Program-made: the position numbers and the translations under genes | Source: Lentzea pudingi | Lineage (GTDB): Bacteria > Actinomycetota > Actinomycetes > Mycobacteriales > Pseudonocardiaceae | Assembly: GCF_014646255.1 (NCBI RefSeq) | Contig: NZ_BMNC01000001.1 | Span: 62,001 to 126,000, forward strand | Length of the DNA: 64,000 bases | Direction: 5' to 3' | Notes under the pieces: model-generated | Told to the model about the DNA's origin: nothing | The model's database searches: none | The model's input: only the letters and a program-made list of their open reading frames with translations | In this document: piece after piece, positions 26,501 through 34,229 of the stretch | How positions within the stretch are numbered: position 1 is the stretch's first letter | Layout: each line of letters starts with the position of its first letter

Positions 26501-27066
26501 CGCGTCTCTCCCCGATCGTGCAACGCACGCCGCAACGCACGGAGCGCGTAGTACACCCTCGACTTGACCGTTCCCGGTGGCACACCCAGTGCCGCCGCGG
26601 CCTCACCGACGGTGCGGTCCCGCAGATATGTCTCGAGAATAGCCTCCCTGTGTTCCTCCGAGAGACCGTTCATCGCCTCCGCCACGACGATCGCCGCGAG
26701 GGTGCGATCCTCTTCGCTGCCGGAAGGCGACTCGTCCGAAGGGGTCAGTTCGAACTCCTGCGGACGGACGCTCCTCTTACGCCTGTCGTCGATGACCAAC
26801 CGCCTTGCCACCGTGAACAACCACGACCGCAGGAGTACGGGGTCACGCTCGAGTTTCTCGGCGTTGCGCCATGCCCTGACCAGGGTTTCCTGCACGATGT
26901 CCTCGGCCCACTGACGATCATGGCCCGTCAACCTCATGCAGTGTCCCAGCAGGGCACTGCCGAATTCCTCGTACAGCCGACGGATCAACTCTTCTTCGAG
27001 AGATCCCGGTCTTGGTGATTGTTCGTCTAACTCGCGTTGACGTCTATGCCGCGCCACGGGGGACAT
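26497..27066 (-). CDS. ECF RNA polymerase sigma factor, SigL-like
   Basis: A 189-residue ECF sigma factor. Region 2 includes WAEDIVQETLVRAWRN and LRSWLFTVARRLVIDDRR; region 4 ends with AAALGVPPGTVKSRVYYALRALR. It is encoded with a ZAS anti-sigma factor. The divergent redox operon has a TGAACC-N16-CGTACT promoter that matches what is known for mycobacterial SigL (TGAACC, CGT), which is the reason for the SigL-like label. No matching promoter was found for its own gene on the minus strand. Confidence 0.93.
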   Translation of the reverse strand: MSPVARHRRQRELDEQSPRPGSLEEELIRRLYEEFGSALLGHCMRLTGHDRQWAEDIVQETLVRAWRNAEKLERDPVLLRSWLFTVARRLVIDDRRKRSVRPQEFELTPSDESPSGSEEDRTLAAIVVAEAMNGLSEEHREAILETYLRDRTVGEAAAALGVPPGTVKSRVYYALRALRRALHDRGETR

Positions 27067-27120
27067 CCTTGCCCCATCAACCGTCTCAAGTCGAGAGGCA
27101 AATATTCCTCACGAAGTTCG

Positions 27121-27148
27121 TGAACCGTCACCGGATCGTGTCCGTACT
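27121..27148 (+). promoter_or_regulatory. SigL-type ECF promoter of the redox operon
   Basis: TGAACC (27121-27126) and CGTACT (27143-27148) are 16 nt apart. This fits the published SigL consensus TGAACC-N16-18-CGT. The expected transcription start is near 27155, about 25 nt before the lipoprotein start at 27181. Confidence 0.72.
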
Positions 27149-27180
27149 CCTCGGTACCCCAGTTGAGAAAGGACCTGCCG

Positions 27181-27786
27181 ATGCGACGTGGACAGGCCAC
27201 CACCGCCCTCGCGGCCCTGGCTCTCGCCCTCACCGCGTGTGGCAGCACCCAGACTCCTCCCGGAGGGGCGGCCACCGGCGGCTTGCAGGCGAAACCCGCT
27301 GATCTGAGCGGTCACAACAACTACTTCATCGCGAACACCGAGCAGATGGGGTGGTTCGTGATCGACGCCGAGGGTCTGCCCATGTACCGCTACGACAAGG
27401 ACGTCCCCAAGCCGTCCAAGTCGAACTGCGAGGGCGAGTGCGCGAAGGCCTGGAAGCCGGTCCTCGCGGACAAGACGCCGATGGCGACCGGTGTGGACCC
27501 GATCTCCATGGGGGTCCTGACCAGGCCGGACGGCACCAAGCAGCTCACCATCCAGGGCTGGCCGCAGTACACGTTCGCCGAGGACAAGGTCGCCGGCGAC
27601 ATGAAGGGCCAGGCCAAGGGCGGTGTGTGGTGGGTCACCGCGCCGAACGGCGCCAAGATCACCGGCGGCAAAGCCCAGAACAACAGCAACAGCGGCAAGA
27701 GCAGCAGTACGCCGAGCACGTCCCCCAGCTCCGGAAAGGCGCAGACACCGCAGTCCGCGACGCCTCCGGCAGCACCCGGCTACTGA
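27181..27786 (+). CDS. Lipoprotein of the COG4315 type (Yx(FWY)xxD repeat family)
   Basis: A 201-residue lipoprotein: signal peptide with lipobox LTAC (Cys20), then a COG4315-like beta domain with paired motifs (GWFVIDAEGLPMYRYDKD near 60, NCEGECAKAWKPVL near 85, QLTIQGWPQYTFAEDK near 120) and a Ser/Thr/Pro/Gly-rich tail of about 45 residues. The family is exported and of unknown function, but it often lies near redox proteins. GAAAGGA precedes ATG27181. It is first in the operon under the SigL-type promoter. Two cysteines (CEGEC) could form a disulfide or bind a metal. Confidence 0.88.
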   Translation: MRRGQATTALAALALALTACGSTQTPPGGAATGGLQAKPADLSGHNNYFIANTEQMGWFVIDAEGLPMYRYDKDVPKPSKSNCEGECAKAWKPVLADKTPMATGVDPISMGVLTRPDGTKQLTIQGWPQYTFAEDKVAGDMKGQAKGGVWWVTAPNGAKITGGKAQNNSNSGKSSSTPSTSPSSGKAQTPQSATPPAAPGY

Positions 27787-27856
27787 GCCCACTGCGCGGA
27801 ACCGCGATGCACACACCCCCTATCGACTTCCTTTGGACAACGAGGACGACAAGACG

Positions 27857-28567
27857 ATGACCAGAGCCCTCGCCACCGTCTTTGCGATGTTGTTCCTCTT
27901 CTCCGGCCTGACCGCCACGGCTGCAGCCCAGCCCGCGGACACCGGGGGAGTGATGGACACCCCGTCGGGGCCGCTGACGGCGAACGACCGCGAACTGCTC
28001 AACAGGGTGCGCCTCGCAGGCCTGTGGGAGATGCCCATGGGCGAGCTCACGGCCACCAAGGCGTCCAACGCCAGGGTCAAGCAGATCGGCAAGATGATCA
28101 TGCTCGACCACATGATGCTGGACTCGCTGACGAAGAAGACGGCCGCCGGTTTCGGGCTCACCACGCCCGACGTGCCGAACCCCACGCAGCAGTCGTGGAT
28201 GGAAGAGATCAACGCGCTCGAAGGCGACGCGTTCGACCAGGCGTTCATCGCCCGGTTGCGCGCCGCGCACGGCCAGATCTTCCCCTTCATCGCCAAGGTG
28301 CGCTCGGGGACCCGCAACGACGTCATCCGCGGGTTCGCGCAGGCGGGCATCGACGTGGTGATGAAGCACATGACGCTGCTGGAGAGCTCGGGCCTCGCGG
28401 GCGACGCGGCGTTCGCGGAGCCCCAGCCCGCCGGCAACATCATCAACGCGACCCTGGCCTCCGACGAGAGCCCGAACATGTGGGTGATCCTCACGGTCAC
28501 CGCCGCGGGAGCCGTTCTCACGGTGCTCCTGCTCCGAGTACTCCGCCCGCGACGACCGGTGCGGTGA
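27857..28567 (+). CDS. Exported DUF4142 (ferritin-like fold) protein with C-terminal membrane anchor
   Basis: A 236-residue protein with a signal peptide (cleavage near TAAAQPAD), a helical DUF4142 domain at about 40-180 containing LDHMMLDSL, RAAHGQIF and MKHMTLLE, and a C-terminal TM helix at about 208-228 followed by arginines. It is therefore held in the membrane with the helical domain outside. DUF4142 proteins are ferritin-like in fold; a metal-binding role is possible but unproven. It lies 70 nt after the lipoprotein gene in the same operon. Confidence 0.88.
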   Translation: MTRALATVFAMLFLFSGLTATAAAQPADTGGVMDTPSGPLTANDRELLNRVRLAGLWEMPMGELTATKASNARVKQIGKMIMLDHMMLDSLTKKTAAGFGLTTPDVPNPTQQSWMEEINALEGDAFDQAFIARLRAAHGQIFPFIAKVRSGTRNDVIRGFAQAGIDVVMKHMTLLESSGLAGDAAFAEPQPAGNIINATLASDESPNMWVILTVTAAGAVLTVLLLRVLRPRRPVR

Positions 28568-28663
28568 TTCTGCAAGACCCCGTCGCACAACGGGAAACGG
28601 AGGTGGTGTCCCAAGGTCAGAGGCACTCCAACGCGGACCTGTTCCCACCCGCCCGGTTCTGAT

Positions 28664-29554
28664 GTGTCCACTCCTGCACCCAGGACCGGGCGGGTTCCCG
28701 CGAGAAAGTTCTTTCCGGAGGAAGAGTTGCTGTCGAGCCAGATTCCGCTCCTGGTGGCCCAAGCCGAGTTCGACTCGGGCGTCAAGAAGATGGCCCAGAT
28801 CTCCGCCAGGCTGGCTTATGTGCTGATGTGCGCGACCTTGTCCTGGGGCGTGCTGATCGCGACCGGGTGGGCCGAGAAGCTCACCGGCCGTGAAGGGTTG
28901 AAGAACGGGCACATGGTGCTCGCGTCACTGGCGATCGCGTTCGGCTGCATCCACGCGTTCGCCTTCTCGTTGCTGCAGGGTGCCCCCCTCGGCATCATCA
29001 AGCTGATCCTGCCGTTCGTCGACGGCGGTCTTTTCCGGCACGCGCTGGGCATCCTCGGCCTGGAGGTCATGCTCGCGATCGCCGTACTCGCCTCGATGAG
29101 GCACAAAGTCTTCTACCGCAAGTGGTTGAGGTTCCACCAAACGGCGTACATCGCGGTGGCGATCACCGTGGTGCACTCCTGGTTCGGCGCCATCGCGAAC
29201 GGCAACCTGTCCGTTCTCTGGCTGGCCGGCCTCACCGTTCTCGTCCCGACCGCGACCTTGGCCCTGGCCCGGTTCCTCCCGCCCGAGGTGCTCACCCGCA
29301 TCGGCATGCTCGACGCCGACCGCGGCAAGGAGCCCGGTGTCGGTGAGGGCGACGCGATGGACGTGAGCGTCAACAACGAGAAGTGCCACCGCTACGGCAC
29401 CTGCCAGGCGGAGGCACCGGACGTCTTCCAGCTGATCGAGGACAACCGCCTGACCTACAACCGCAGGCCGCCTGAGGAGCACTTCGCCCAGGCCCGAGCG
29501 GCACAACGCGCGTGCCCGATGCGCGCGATCGAGATCAGGGAGCGAGTGAAGTGA
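28664..29554 (+). CDS. Ferric-reductase-like transmembrane domain fused to a 3Fe-4S ferredoxin
   Basis: A 296-residue membrane protein with about five TM helices (residues 43-215). Several helices carry histidines suited to haem b ligation (GHMVLAS, GCIHAF, LFRHALG, FHQTAY, VVHSW), as in ferric reductase/NOX-like domains. The cytoplasmic tail (about 228-296) is a ferredoxin with CHRYGTCQAEAPDVF and a later CP (RACPMRAIEI), the pattern of single [3Fe-4S] ferredoxins. The fusion would pass electrons from the cytoplasm into the membrane. The start GTG28664 is uncertain; a later ATG at 28787 is possible. It is coupled by GTGA to the reductase gene. Confidence 0.85.
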   Translation: MSTPAPRTGRVPARKFFPEEELLSSQIPLLVAQAEFDSGVKKMAQISARLAYVLMCATLSWGVLIATGWAEKLTGREGLKNGHMVLASLAIAFGCIHAFAFSLLQGAPLGIIKLILPFVDGGLFRHALGILGLEVMLAIAVLASMRHKVFYRKWLRFHQTAYIAVAITVVHSWFGAIANGNLSVLWLAGLTVLVPTATLALARFLPPEVLTRIGMLDADRGKEPGVGEGDAMDVSVNNEKCHRYGTCQAEAPDVFQLIEDNRLTYNRRPPEEHFAQARAAQRACPMRAIEIRERVK

Positions 29555-30930
29555 GCGAACGGATCGTGGTCGTCGGCGGCGGGCTCGGTGGAGTCCGTTC
29601 CGCGGAACGGCTGCGGGAGATGGGTTTCGACGGGCAGATCACGATCCTGTCCGCCGAGCGCCACCTCCCGTACCACCGCCCGTGCCTGTCGAAGCAGATG
29701 ATCACCGGAGAGTGGACCCCGGACGACTCGTTGCTGTCGTTCTCGGGTGACCTCGACGCCGAGTGGCGCATGAACTCCCCGGCCCTGCACCTGGACCCGA
29801 AGAAGCAGTCGGTCTGGGTACCGGGCGGCGAGGAGATCAAGTACGACGGCATGATCATCGCCACGGGCGTCGACGCCCGCGCGATGGGCGGGGCTCCGCG
29901 TCACGACCCGCGGGTGCACGTGCTGCGGACGTTGGACGACGCGATCGCGATCCGCAAGAACATCCGGCAGTCGCAGGGACTCGTCGCCGTCATCGGCGGT
30001 GGGTTCATCGGCTGCGAGCTCGCGTGCTCGGTCCGGCACATGGGCCGTGACGTCGCTCTGATCGTGCGCTCCCCGGCGCTCCTGGGCGGTGTCGTCGGTG
30101 ACGACATCGGCAAGAAGATCACCGAGGCGCACGTCGAGCACGGGGTGCGCCTCGCCACCGGTGTCGGCATCAAGCACTGGGTGCGCCAGCCCGGCGGCAT
30201 CGGCATCCATCTGAGTGACGGCCAGGTCTTCTTCGCCTCGTGCGTCGTGCTCGCCGTCGGCGCCTCGCCGGCCGTCGACTGGCTGCGCGGCTCCGGCCTC
30301 GACATCTCCGACGGCGTCCTGTGCGACTCCACGAACCACGTGGTCGGCGCCGAGAACCTCGTCGCCTGCGGTGACGTGGCCCGCTGGCCCAACATGCGCT
30401 TCAACGGCGCCGTGCGCCGCGTGGAGCACTGGCTCAACGCCGTCGAGGGCGGCCGCGCCGCCGCCGAGAACCTCCTGGTCGGCCGCAACCACGCCAAGAC
30501 CTACACCCCGGTCCCGCGCTTCTGGACCGAGCAGTACGGGATGCGCGTGCAGGGAGCCGGTCTGCCGGTCCTCGGCACCGACACCACCGACGTGAACGGA
30601 CTCACCGGCTTCATCGCCAACGGCAAGCTCGTCGGCATTGTGGGTCTGGAAGCGCCGGGCAAGATCATCACTGAGACGCCGGAACTGTTCCGGCAGAACA
30701 CGGTCGAGACGAACGTCCCGGTGTGGACGCAACCGGAGACCGAAGTGGTCGCCGAGGCACCGGAGGTACTCCCGACCGCCCTGATCCCGGTTCCCGAACC
30801 GGTCGCCGCCCTCGCATCATCTGTTCCCCCGTCCGTCTCTTCGTCGATGTCCCCGCCATTGCAGCGGCGGCGGCATTCACGTTCGAGGCCGGAGATGGTG
30901 CGCACGGGCGGAGGACGCGCGAGGCCCTAA
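29551..30930 (+). CDS. FAD/NAD(P)-dependent ferredoxin reductase
   Basis: A 459-residue flavoprotein of the putidaredoxin-reductase/rubredoxin-reductase type. The FAD fold begins VVVGGGLGGVRSAE, the NAD(P) fold is VAVIGGGFIGCELA near residue 150, and the second FAD motif is LVACGDVARW near 272. About 60 residues of Pro/Ser/Arg-rich tail after residue 400 are unusual for the family. GTG29551 overlaps the ferredoxin-fusion stop. The natural partner is the ferredoxin domain of the upstream protein, giving an NAD(P)H to ferredoxin to membrane chain. Confidence 0.92.
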   Translation: MSERIVVVGGGLGGVRSAERLREMGFDGQITILSAERHLPYHRPCLSKQMITGEWTPDDSLLSFSGDLDAEWRMNSPALHLDPKKQSVWVPGGEEIKYDGMIIATGVDARAMGGAPRHDPRVHVLRTLDDAIAIRKNIRQSQGLVAVIGGGFIGCELACSVRHMGRDVALIVRSPALLGGVVGDDIGKKITEAHVEHGVRLATGVGIKHWVRQPGGIGIHLSDGQVFFASCVVLAVGASPAVDWLRGSGLDISDGVLCDSTNHVVGAENLVACGDVARWPNMRFNGAVRRVEHWLNAVEGGRAAAENLLVGRNHAKTYTPVPRFWTEQYGMRVQGAGLPVLGTDTTDVNGLTGFIANGKLVGIVGLEAPGKIITETPELFRQNTVETNVPVWTQPETEVVAEAPEVLPTALIPVPEPVAALASSVPPSVSSSMSPPLQRRRHSRSRPEMVRTGGGRARP

Positions 30931-31086
30931 CCAGGTAGTGGAGGTTTTCAGGTCGCCGGTACAGGGCAAGCGGGAACGGCGAACTCCGACGTCGCCCGCG
31001 TGGCCAGGTGGCGGACCGATGACGTCACGCGGCGATGCGCTCGTTCCCGCGCCGGCGGCCTGAACCTTCTTCTCGTGCGTCACCAA

Positions 31087-31125
31087 CGGTGTGGCGGCTC
31101 GGTGGGCTCCCGAGTCGCCACACCG
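31087..31125. terminator. Strong hairpin between the reductase and FabH-like genes
   Basis: A 16-bp stem (31087-31102 with 31110-31125, one G-T wobble) and a 7-nt loop lies 20 nt beyond the FabH-like stop on the minus strand. It may also end transcripts of the redox operon. The remaining gap from 30931 shows no gene. Confidence 0.82.
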
Positions 31126-31144
31126 GCCTACTTCGCGAGTCGTC

Positions 31145-32089
31145 TCACGGGGCCGTGATGACCTGGCCGGCCCAGGAAAGCCCGCCGCCGAAGGCGAACA
31201 GCAGCACGGGCTGTCCCGACGGGAGCTCGCCGCGTTCGGCCATCTTGGACAGTGCGAGCGGCACCGAGGCGGCGGAGGTGTTGCCGGACTCCACGACGTC
31301 GCGCGCGATCACCACGTCCTCGCGCAGGCCGAGCTTGCGCGTCAACGCCTCGATGATCCGCAGGTTCGCCTGGTGCGTGACGACCGCGGCGAGGTCGGTG
31401 ACAGCGATGCCCGCCCGTTCGCAGGCCTGGACCGCGATCGCGGGCAGTTCGCTGGTGGCCCAGCGGAAGACGGCCTGGCCCTCCTGCTCGAAGCGCGGCT
31501 GCCACTCGTTCACGAGGCGGACCGCGTTGCCGCGCGTCGGGTCCGAGCCCCAGGTCGCCGGGCCGATGAGAGCGTCGGGGGAGGCGCTGACCACGGCCGC
31601 GCCCGCGCCGTCGCCCAGCAGGATGCAGGAGGAGCGGTCGGTCCAGTCGACCAGGTCCGACATCTTCTCGGCGCCGATGACCAGGGCGTGCCGCGCCGCA
31701 CCCGCGCGGATGGTGTGGTCGGCGGTGGCCAGTGCGGTGCAGAAGCCCGCGCAGGCGTTGTTGAGGTCGAAGACGACCGCGGACGGGATTTCGAGTCGCG
31801 CCGCCACCTGCGCCGCGGTGGACGGGCTGCGGTCGATCGCCGAGCAGGTCGCGACGATGACCTGGCCGATGTCGGACGGCGACAGGCCGGACGCGGCGAG
31901 CGCCTTCGCTCCCGCCTCGGACGCCATGTCGGCCACGGTCTCGGCCGGCGCGGCGATGCGGCGGGTGGCGATGCCGGTGCGCTGGAGGATCCAGGCGTCG
32001 TTGGTGTCGACCATCTTCTCCAGGTCGGCGTTGGTCAGCACGCGTTCGGGCTGGTGGTGGCCGAACGCGACGACACGGGATCCGGACAA
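31145..32089 (-). CDS. 3-oxoacyl-ACP synthase III (FabH-like ketosynthase)
   Basis: A 314-residue thiolase-fold enzyme that condenses an acyl-CoA starter with malonyl-ACP. The active-site residues are Cys in NNACAGF, His in THQANLRI and Asn in ESGNTSAAS. A TTG start at 32089 is chosen because GGAGAG lies about 7 nt upstream and the protein then begins at the normal family position (MSGSRVVAFGHHQPE); an ATG at 32131 would add 14 residues and overlap the operator. Its role is fatty-acid or natural-product initiation. It is divergent from a TetR gene that probably controls it. Confidence 0.9.
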   Translation of the reverse strand: MSGSRVVAFGHHQPERVLTNADLEKMVDTNDAWILQRTGIATRRIAAPAETVADMASEAGAKALAASGLSPSDIGQVIVATCSAIDRSPSTAAQVAARLEIPSAVVFDLNNACAGFCTALATADHTIRAGAARHALVIGAEKMSDLVDWTDRSSCILLGDGAGAAVVSASPDALIGPATWGSDPTRGNAVRLVNEWQPRFEQEGQAVFRWATSELPAIAVQACERAGIAVTDLAAVVTHQANLRIIEALTRKLGLREDVVIARDVVESGNTSAASVPLALSKMAERGELPSGQPVLLFAFGGGLSWAGQVITAP

Positions 32090-32130
32090 GGTGATCTCTC
32101 CTTCAGCCAGGCGACGCGGCGAATATAGCA

Positions 32131-32144
32131 ACCGATCGGTCGGT
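32131..32144 (+). promoter_or_regulatory. TetR-type operator between FabH-like and TetR genes
   Basis: ACCGATCGGT is a perfect 10-bp palindrome, followed by another CGGT, giving ACCGATCGGTCGGT. It lies 26 bp before the TetR start and 42 bp from the FabH-like start. Confidence 0.72.
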
Positions 32145-32169
32145 AGCTAAAGAGACGTAGACTACAAAG

Positions 32170-32769
32170 ATGAGCCCGCGCCGATCCGTCGCCGACACCC
32201 TCGAGACGCGGCAGCGCATCCTCGACCGGAGCCTCGCCATCGCGTCGGCGGAGGGCCTCGAGGGACTGACGATCGGGCGGCTCGCGACGGAGCTCGGGAT
32301 GAGCAAGGCCGGGCTGCTCGGCCACTTCGGCACCAAGGAGGCCCTGCAGCTCGCGGTGGTCGACCAGGCGGCGGAGGTCTTCCTGCGCGAGGTGCCGCGC
32401 AAGGTGAAGCAGATGCCGTCCGGACTCCCGAGGCTGATCGACGTCTGCGAGGCCTGGGTGTCCTACCTCGAACGCGAGGTGCTGCCCGGCGGTTGCTTCT
32501 TCACCGCCGCGACGGCCGAGTTCGACGGGCGCAACGGCCGGGTGCGCGACGCGCTGGCGGGCATGAACGCGTTGTGGCGGCGCGATCTCCGCATCCACAT
32601 CCGGCGCGCGGTCAGCGACGGCGACCTGAAGCCGGACACCGACGTGGACCAGCTGATCTACGAGATCCTCGGGGTCATGCTGGCGCTCAACCACTTCCTG
32701 CAGCTCGAACACGACGCCGCCGCCCCCCGCCGGGCCCGTCAGGCGCTGAGGCGACTGCTCACGAAGTGA
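32170..32769 (+). CDS. TetR-family transcriptional regulator
   Basis: A 199-residue regulator with an N-terminal HTH (LTIGRLATELGMSKAGLLGHFGTKEAL) and a TetR_C-type ligand domain containing PGGCFFTAATAEFD. It is divergent from the FabH-like gene with an operator-like palindrome between them, so local repression released by an acyl-type ligand is the simplest model. The last 31 nt overlap the convergent hydrolase gene. Confidence 0.92.
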   Translation: MSPRRSVADTLETRQRILDRSLAIASAEGLEGLTIGRLATELGMSKAGLLGHFGTKEALQLAVVDQAAEVFLREVPRKVKQMPSGLPRLIDVCEAWVSYLEREVLPGGCFFTAATAEFDGRNGRVRDALAGMNALWRRDLRIHIRRAVSDGDLKPDTDVDQLIYEILGVMLALNHFLQLEHDAAAPRRARQALRRLLTK

Positions 32770-33464
32770 TTCACGATCCCCGCCACCGCCGTGGCGTTCC
32801 CGGAGACCATGCCGTGCGTCGCGTCGATCTCGTGCACCCGCACGTTCGGAGGCATGTCGCGTCGCAGACCCGCGCGGTGGGCGTCCATCAGCGGGAGCAG
32901 GTTCGGCGGCACCGGCAGGTTCTGCGTGGCGAGCACCAGCAGGAACGGCACGGTCACCTTCGCGAAGACCGGCAGCGCGTCCAGCAGCTCCGGTGACGTC
33001 CGCAGGGTTCCGGTGATCTCACGGGACGGACGCGTGATCGTCTCCAACTGGGCGTCGAAGAGGGCGTTCAGCTCGGCCAGACCCGCGGCCACCTCGTCGG
33101 CCGGCAGCCCCGCGTAGTTCGCCGGATGCGTTGTGGCGGAACGATGTCCGTCGAGGCTGACGGCCGCCGGGCAGTCCGGGTGCCGCAACGCCCACAGGCC
33201 GGCGACGATGCCGCCCAGCGAGTGCCCGACGACGACGGGCTCGTCCAGTCCGAAGTGGACAGTGGCCTCGTCGAGGTCGTCGAGCACGGCCTCCCACTCC
33301 CACGGCCCGTCCGGGGACTCCCCGTGGCCGCGCAGGTCGACCGCCACGGCACGCCCGTCCAGTTGCGGCGCAAGCGTTTCCCAGACACTCCGGTCGCCGC
33401 CGAGGCCGTGCAGGAGCAGGAACGGGCGCCCCTCGCCGCCGAAGTCGGTCGCCGCGAGTCTCAT
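32739..33464 (-). CDS. Alpha/beta hydrolase
   Basis: A 241-residue esterase-like protein. LHGLGGDRSVW forms the oxyanion loop, the nucleophile is the Ser of GHSLGG near residue 97, and the catalytic His is in ATHGMVSGN near the end. The substrate is unknown. ATG33464 overlaps the stop of the upstream HTH gene by 4 nt. The 3' end overlaps the TetR gene by 31 nt. Confidence 0.9.
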   Translation of the reverse strand: MRLAATDFGGEGRPFLLLHGLGGDRSVWETLAPQLDGRAVAVDLRGHGESPDGPWEWEAVLDDLDEATVHFGLDEPVVVGHSLGGIVAGLWALRHPDCPAAVSLDGHRSATTHPANYAGLPADEVAAGLAELNALFDAQLETITRPSREITGTLRTSPELLDALPVFAKVTVPFLLVLATQNLPVPPNLLPLMDAHRAGLRRDMPPNVRVHEIDATHGMVSGNATAVAGIVNHFVSSRLSA

Positions 33465-33925
33465 CGGTCTCTCCTCAGGCCGAGCCGGGCGCGGATCGAG
33501 TCGACGGTCACGCCGCCCTCCGGGTGCCGCACCAACTTGTGGCGGTTCACGAGGTCGTGCACGCCCTGGCGGGTGATGCCGAGCATCGCCCCGGCCACCC
33601 CGAGCGACACGTGGTCCTTGCCCGGATGGCCGGCGCGGCGCGCGGTGACGCGGCCCAGCGGCGTCGCCCACCAGCTCTCGGGAGGGTCGAACGGGGTGTC
33701 GCCGGGGTGGAGCACGGTCATCAGGCGGATCACAGTCCGGCGTGCCGTGGCGTCGTCGGGGCCGAGCAGCTGGGCCGCCCACATCTCGGCGTCGGCCTCG
33801 GCGGACTGGCGCAGGCCGGTGAGATCGGCCTGCGGCAGGAGGATTTCCAGCGGGTCCAGCAGGCGGCTCGTGACGAGCCGGATCAGGTCGTTCCGCAGGT
33901 CCACGTGTTCTGAGGTGGTGGCCAC
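33461..33925 (-). CDS. HTH DNA-binding protein, function unknown
   Basis: A 154-residue protein with a helical N-terminal domain and a C-terminal excisionase/MerR-like HTH (SLGVAGAMLGITRQGVHDLVNRHKL, split near residues 112-135). GTG33925 is used; a TTG five codons earlier is possible. It is translationally coupled to the alpha/beta hydrolase gene (ATGA). A 9-bp inverted repeat at 33942-33964 lies just upstream and is a likely autoregulatory site. No family name can be given with confidence. Confidence 0.75.
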   Translation of the reverse strand: MATTSEHVDLRNDLIRLVTSRLLDPLEILLPQADLTGLRQSAEADAEMWAAQLLGPDDATARRTVIRLMTVLHPGDTPFDPPESWWATPLGRVTARRAGHPGKDHVSLGVAGAMLGITRQGVHDLVNRHKLVRHPEGGVTVDSIRARLGLRRDR

Positions 33926-33941
33926 GTGCTCACCATGCAAC

Positions 33942-33964
33942 TACTTGACGCATGCCGTCAAGTA
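33942..33964 (+). promoter_or_regulatory. Inverted repeat upstream of the HTH-hydrolase pair
   Basis: TACTTGACG and CGTCAAGTA form a perfect 9-bp inverted repeat with a 5-nt spacer (CATGC), 17 bp before the GTG start of the HTH gene. It is a strong candidate for autoregulation by that protein. Confidence 0.7.
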
Positions 33965-34034
33965 CGTGCCGCGATTGGACCACGTTTCCGACCCCCGTGA
34001 AAGGGCCTCTCGGGGGTTGACATAGGCTTGAGCT

Positions 34035-34057
34035 TGAGCGTCCCGAAGGGACGCTCA
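34035..34057. repeat. Perfect hairpin, possible dispersed element or terminator
   Basis: TGAGCGTCCC and GGGACGCTCA form a perfect 10-bp stem with a GAA loop. It lies in a gene-free stretch between the HTH gene and the AT-richer patch. A second hairpin, ACCCCCG/CGGGGGT, is at 33991-34017. Neither is next to the 3' end of a clear gene, so a regulatory or repeat role is as likely as termination. Confidence 0.6.
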
Positions 34058-34137
34058 CTTCGTTGTCGCGCCTTTCTTGGCCGGAATTGGTGGCGACAGC
34101 AAATTCTGTGAACTCGCTCGAAATCATTGGGTGAACT

Positions 34138-34221
34138 ATGTCGAAAATAATTCAACGGGCGGTGAATCAAGTGCTCGGAATCGGTGGTGAAGGCGGCAGC
34201 GGCGGGGCTGATGACAAGTGA
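34138..34221 (+). CDS. Candidate 27-residue glycine-rich peptide
   Basis: A short frame from ATG34138 to TGA34219-34221 encodes MSKIIQRAVNQVLGI followed by a Gly/Ser-rich, acidic tail. The first 15 residues would form an amphipathic helix (I4, I5, A8, V9, V12, L13, I15 on one face). GGGTGA lies 4-9 nt upstream. The local sequence is much richer in A and T than the rest of the window. Coding status is uncertain; no family was recognised. Confidence 0.4.
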   Translation: MSKIIQRAVNQVLGIGGEGGSGGADDK

Positions 34222-34229
34222 GGTCCGCC

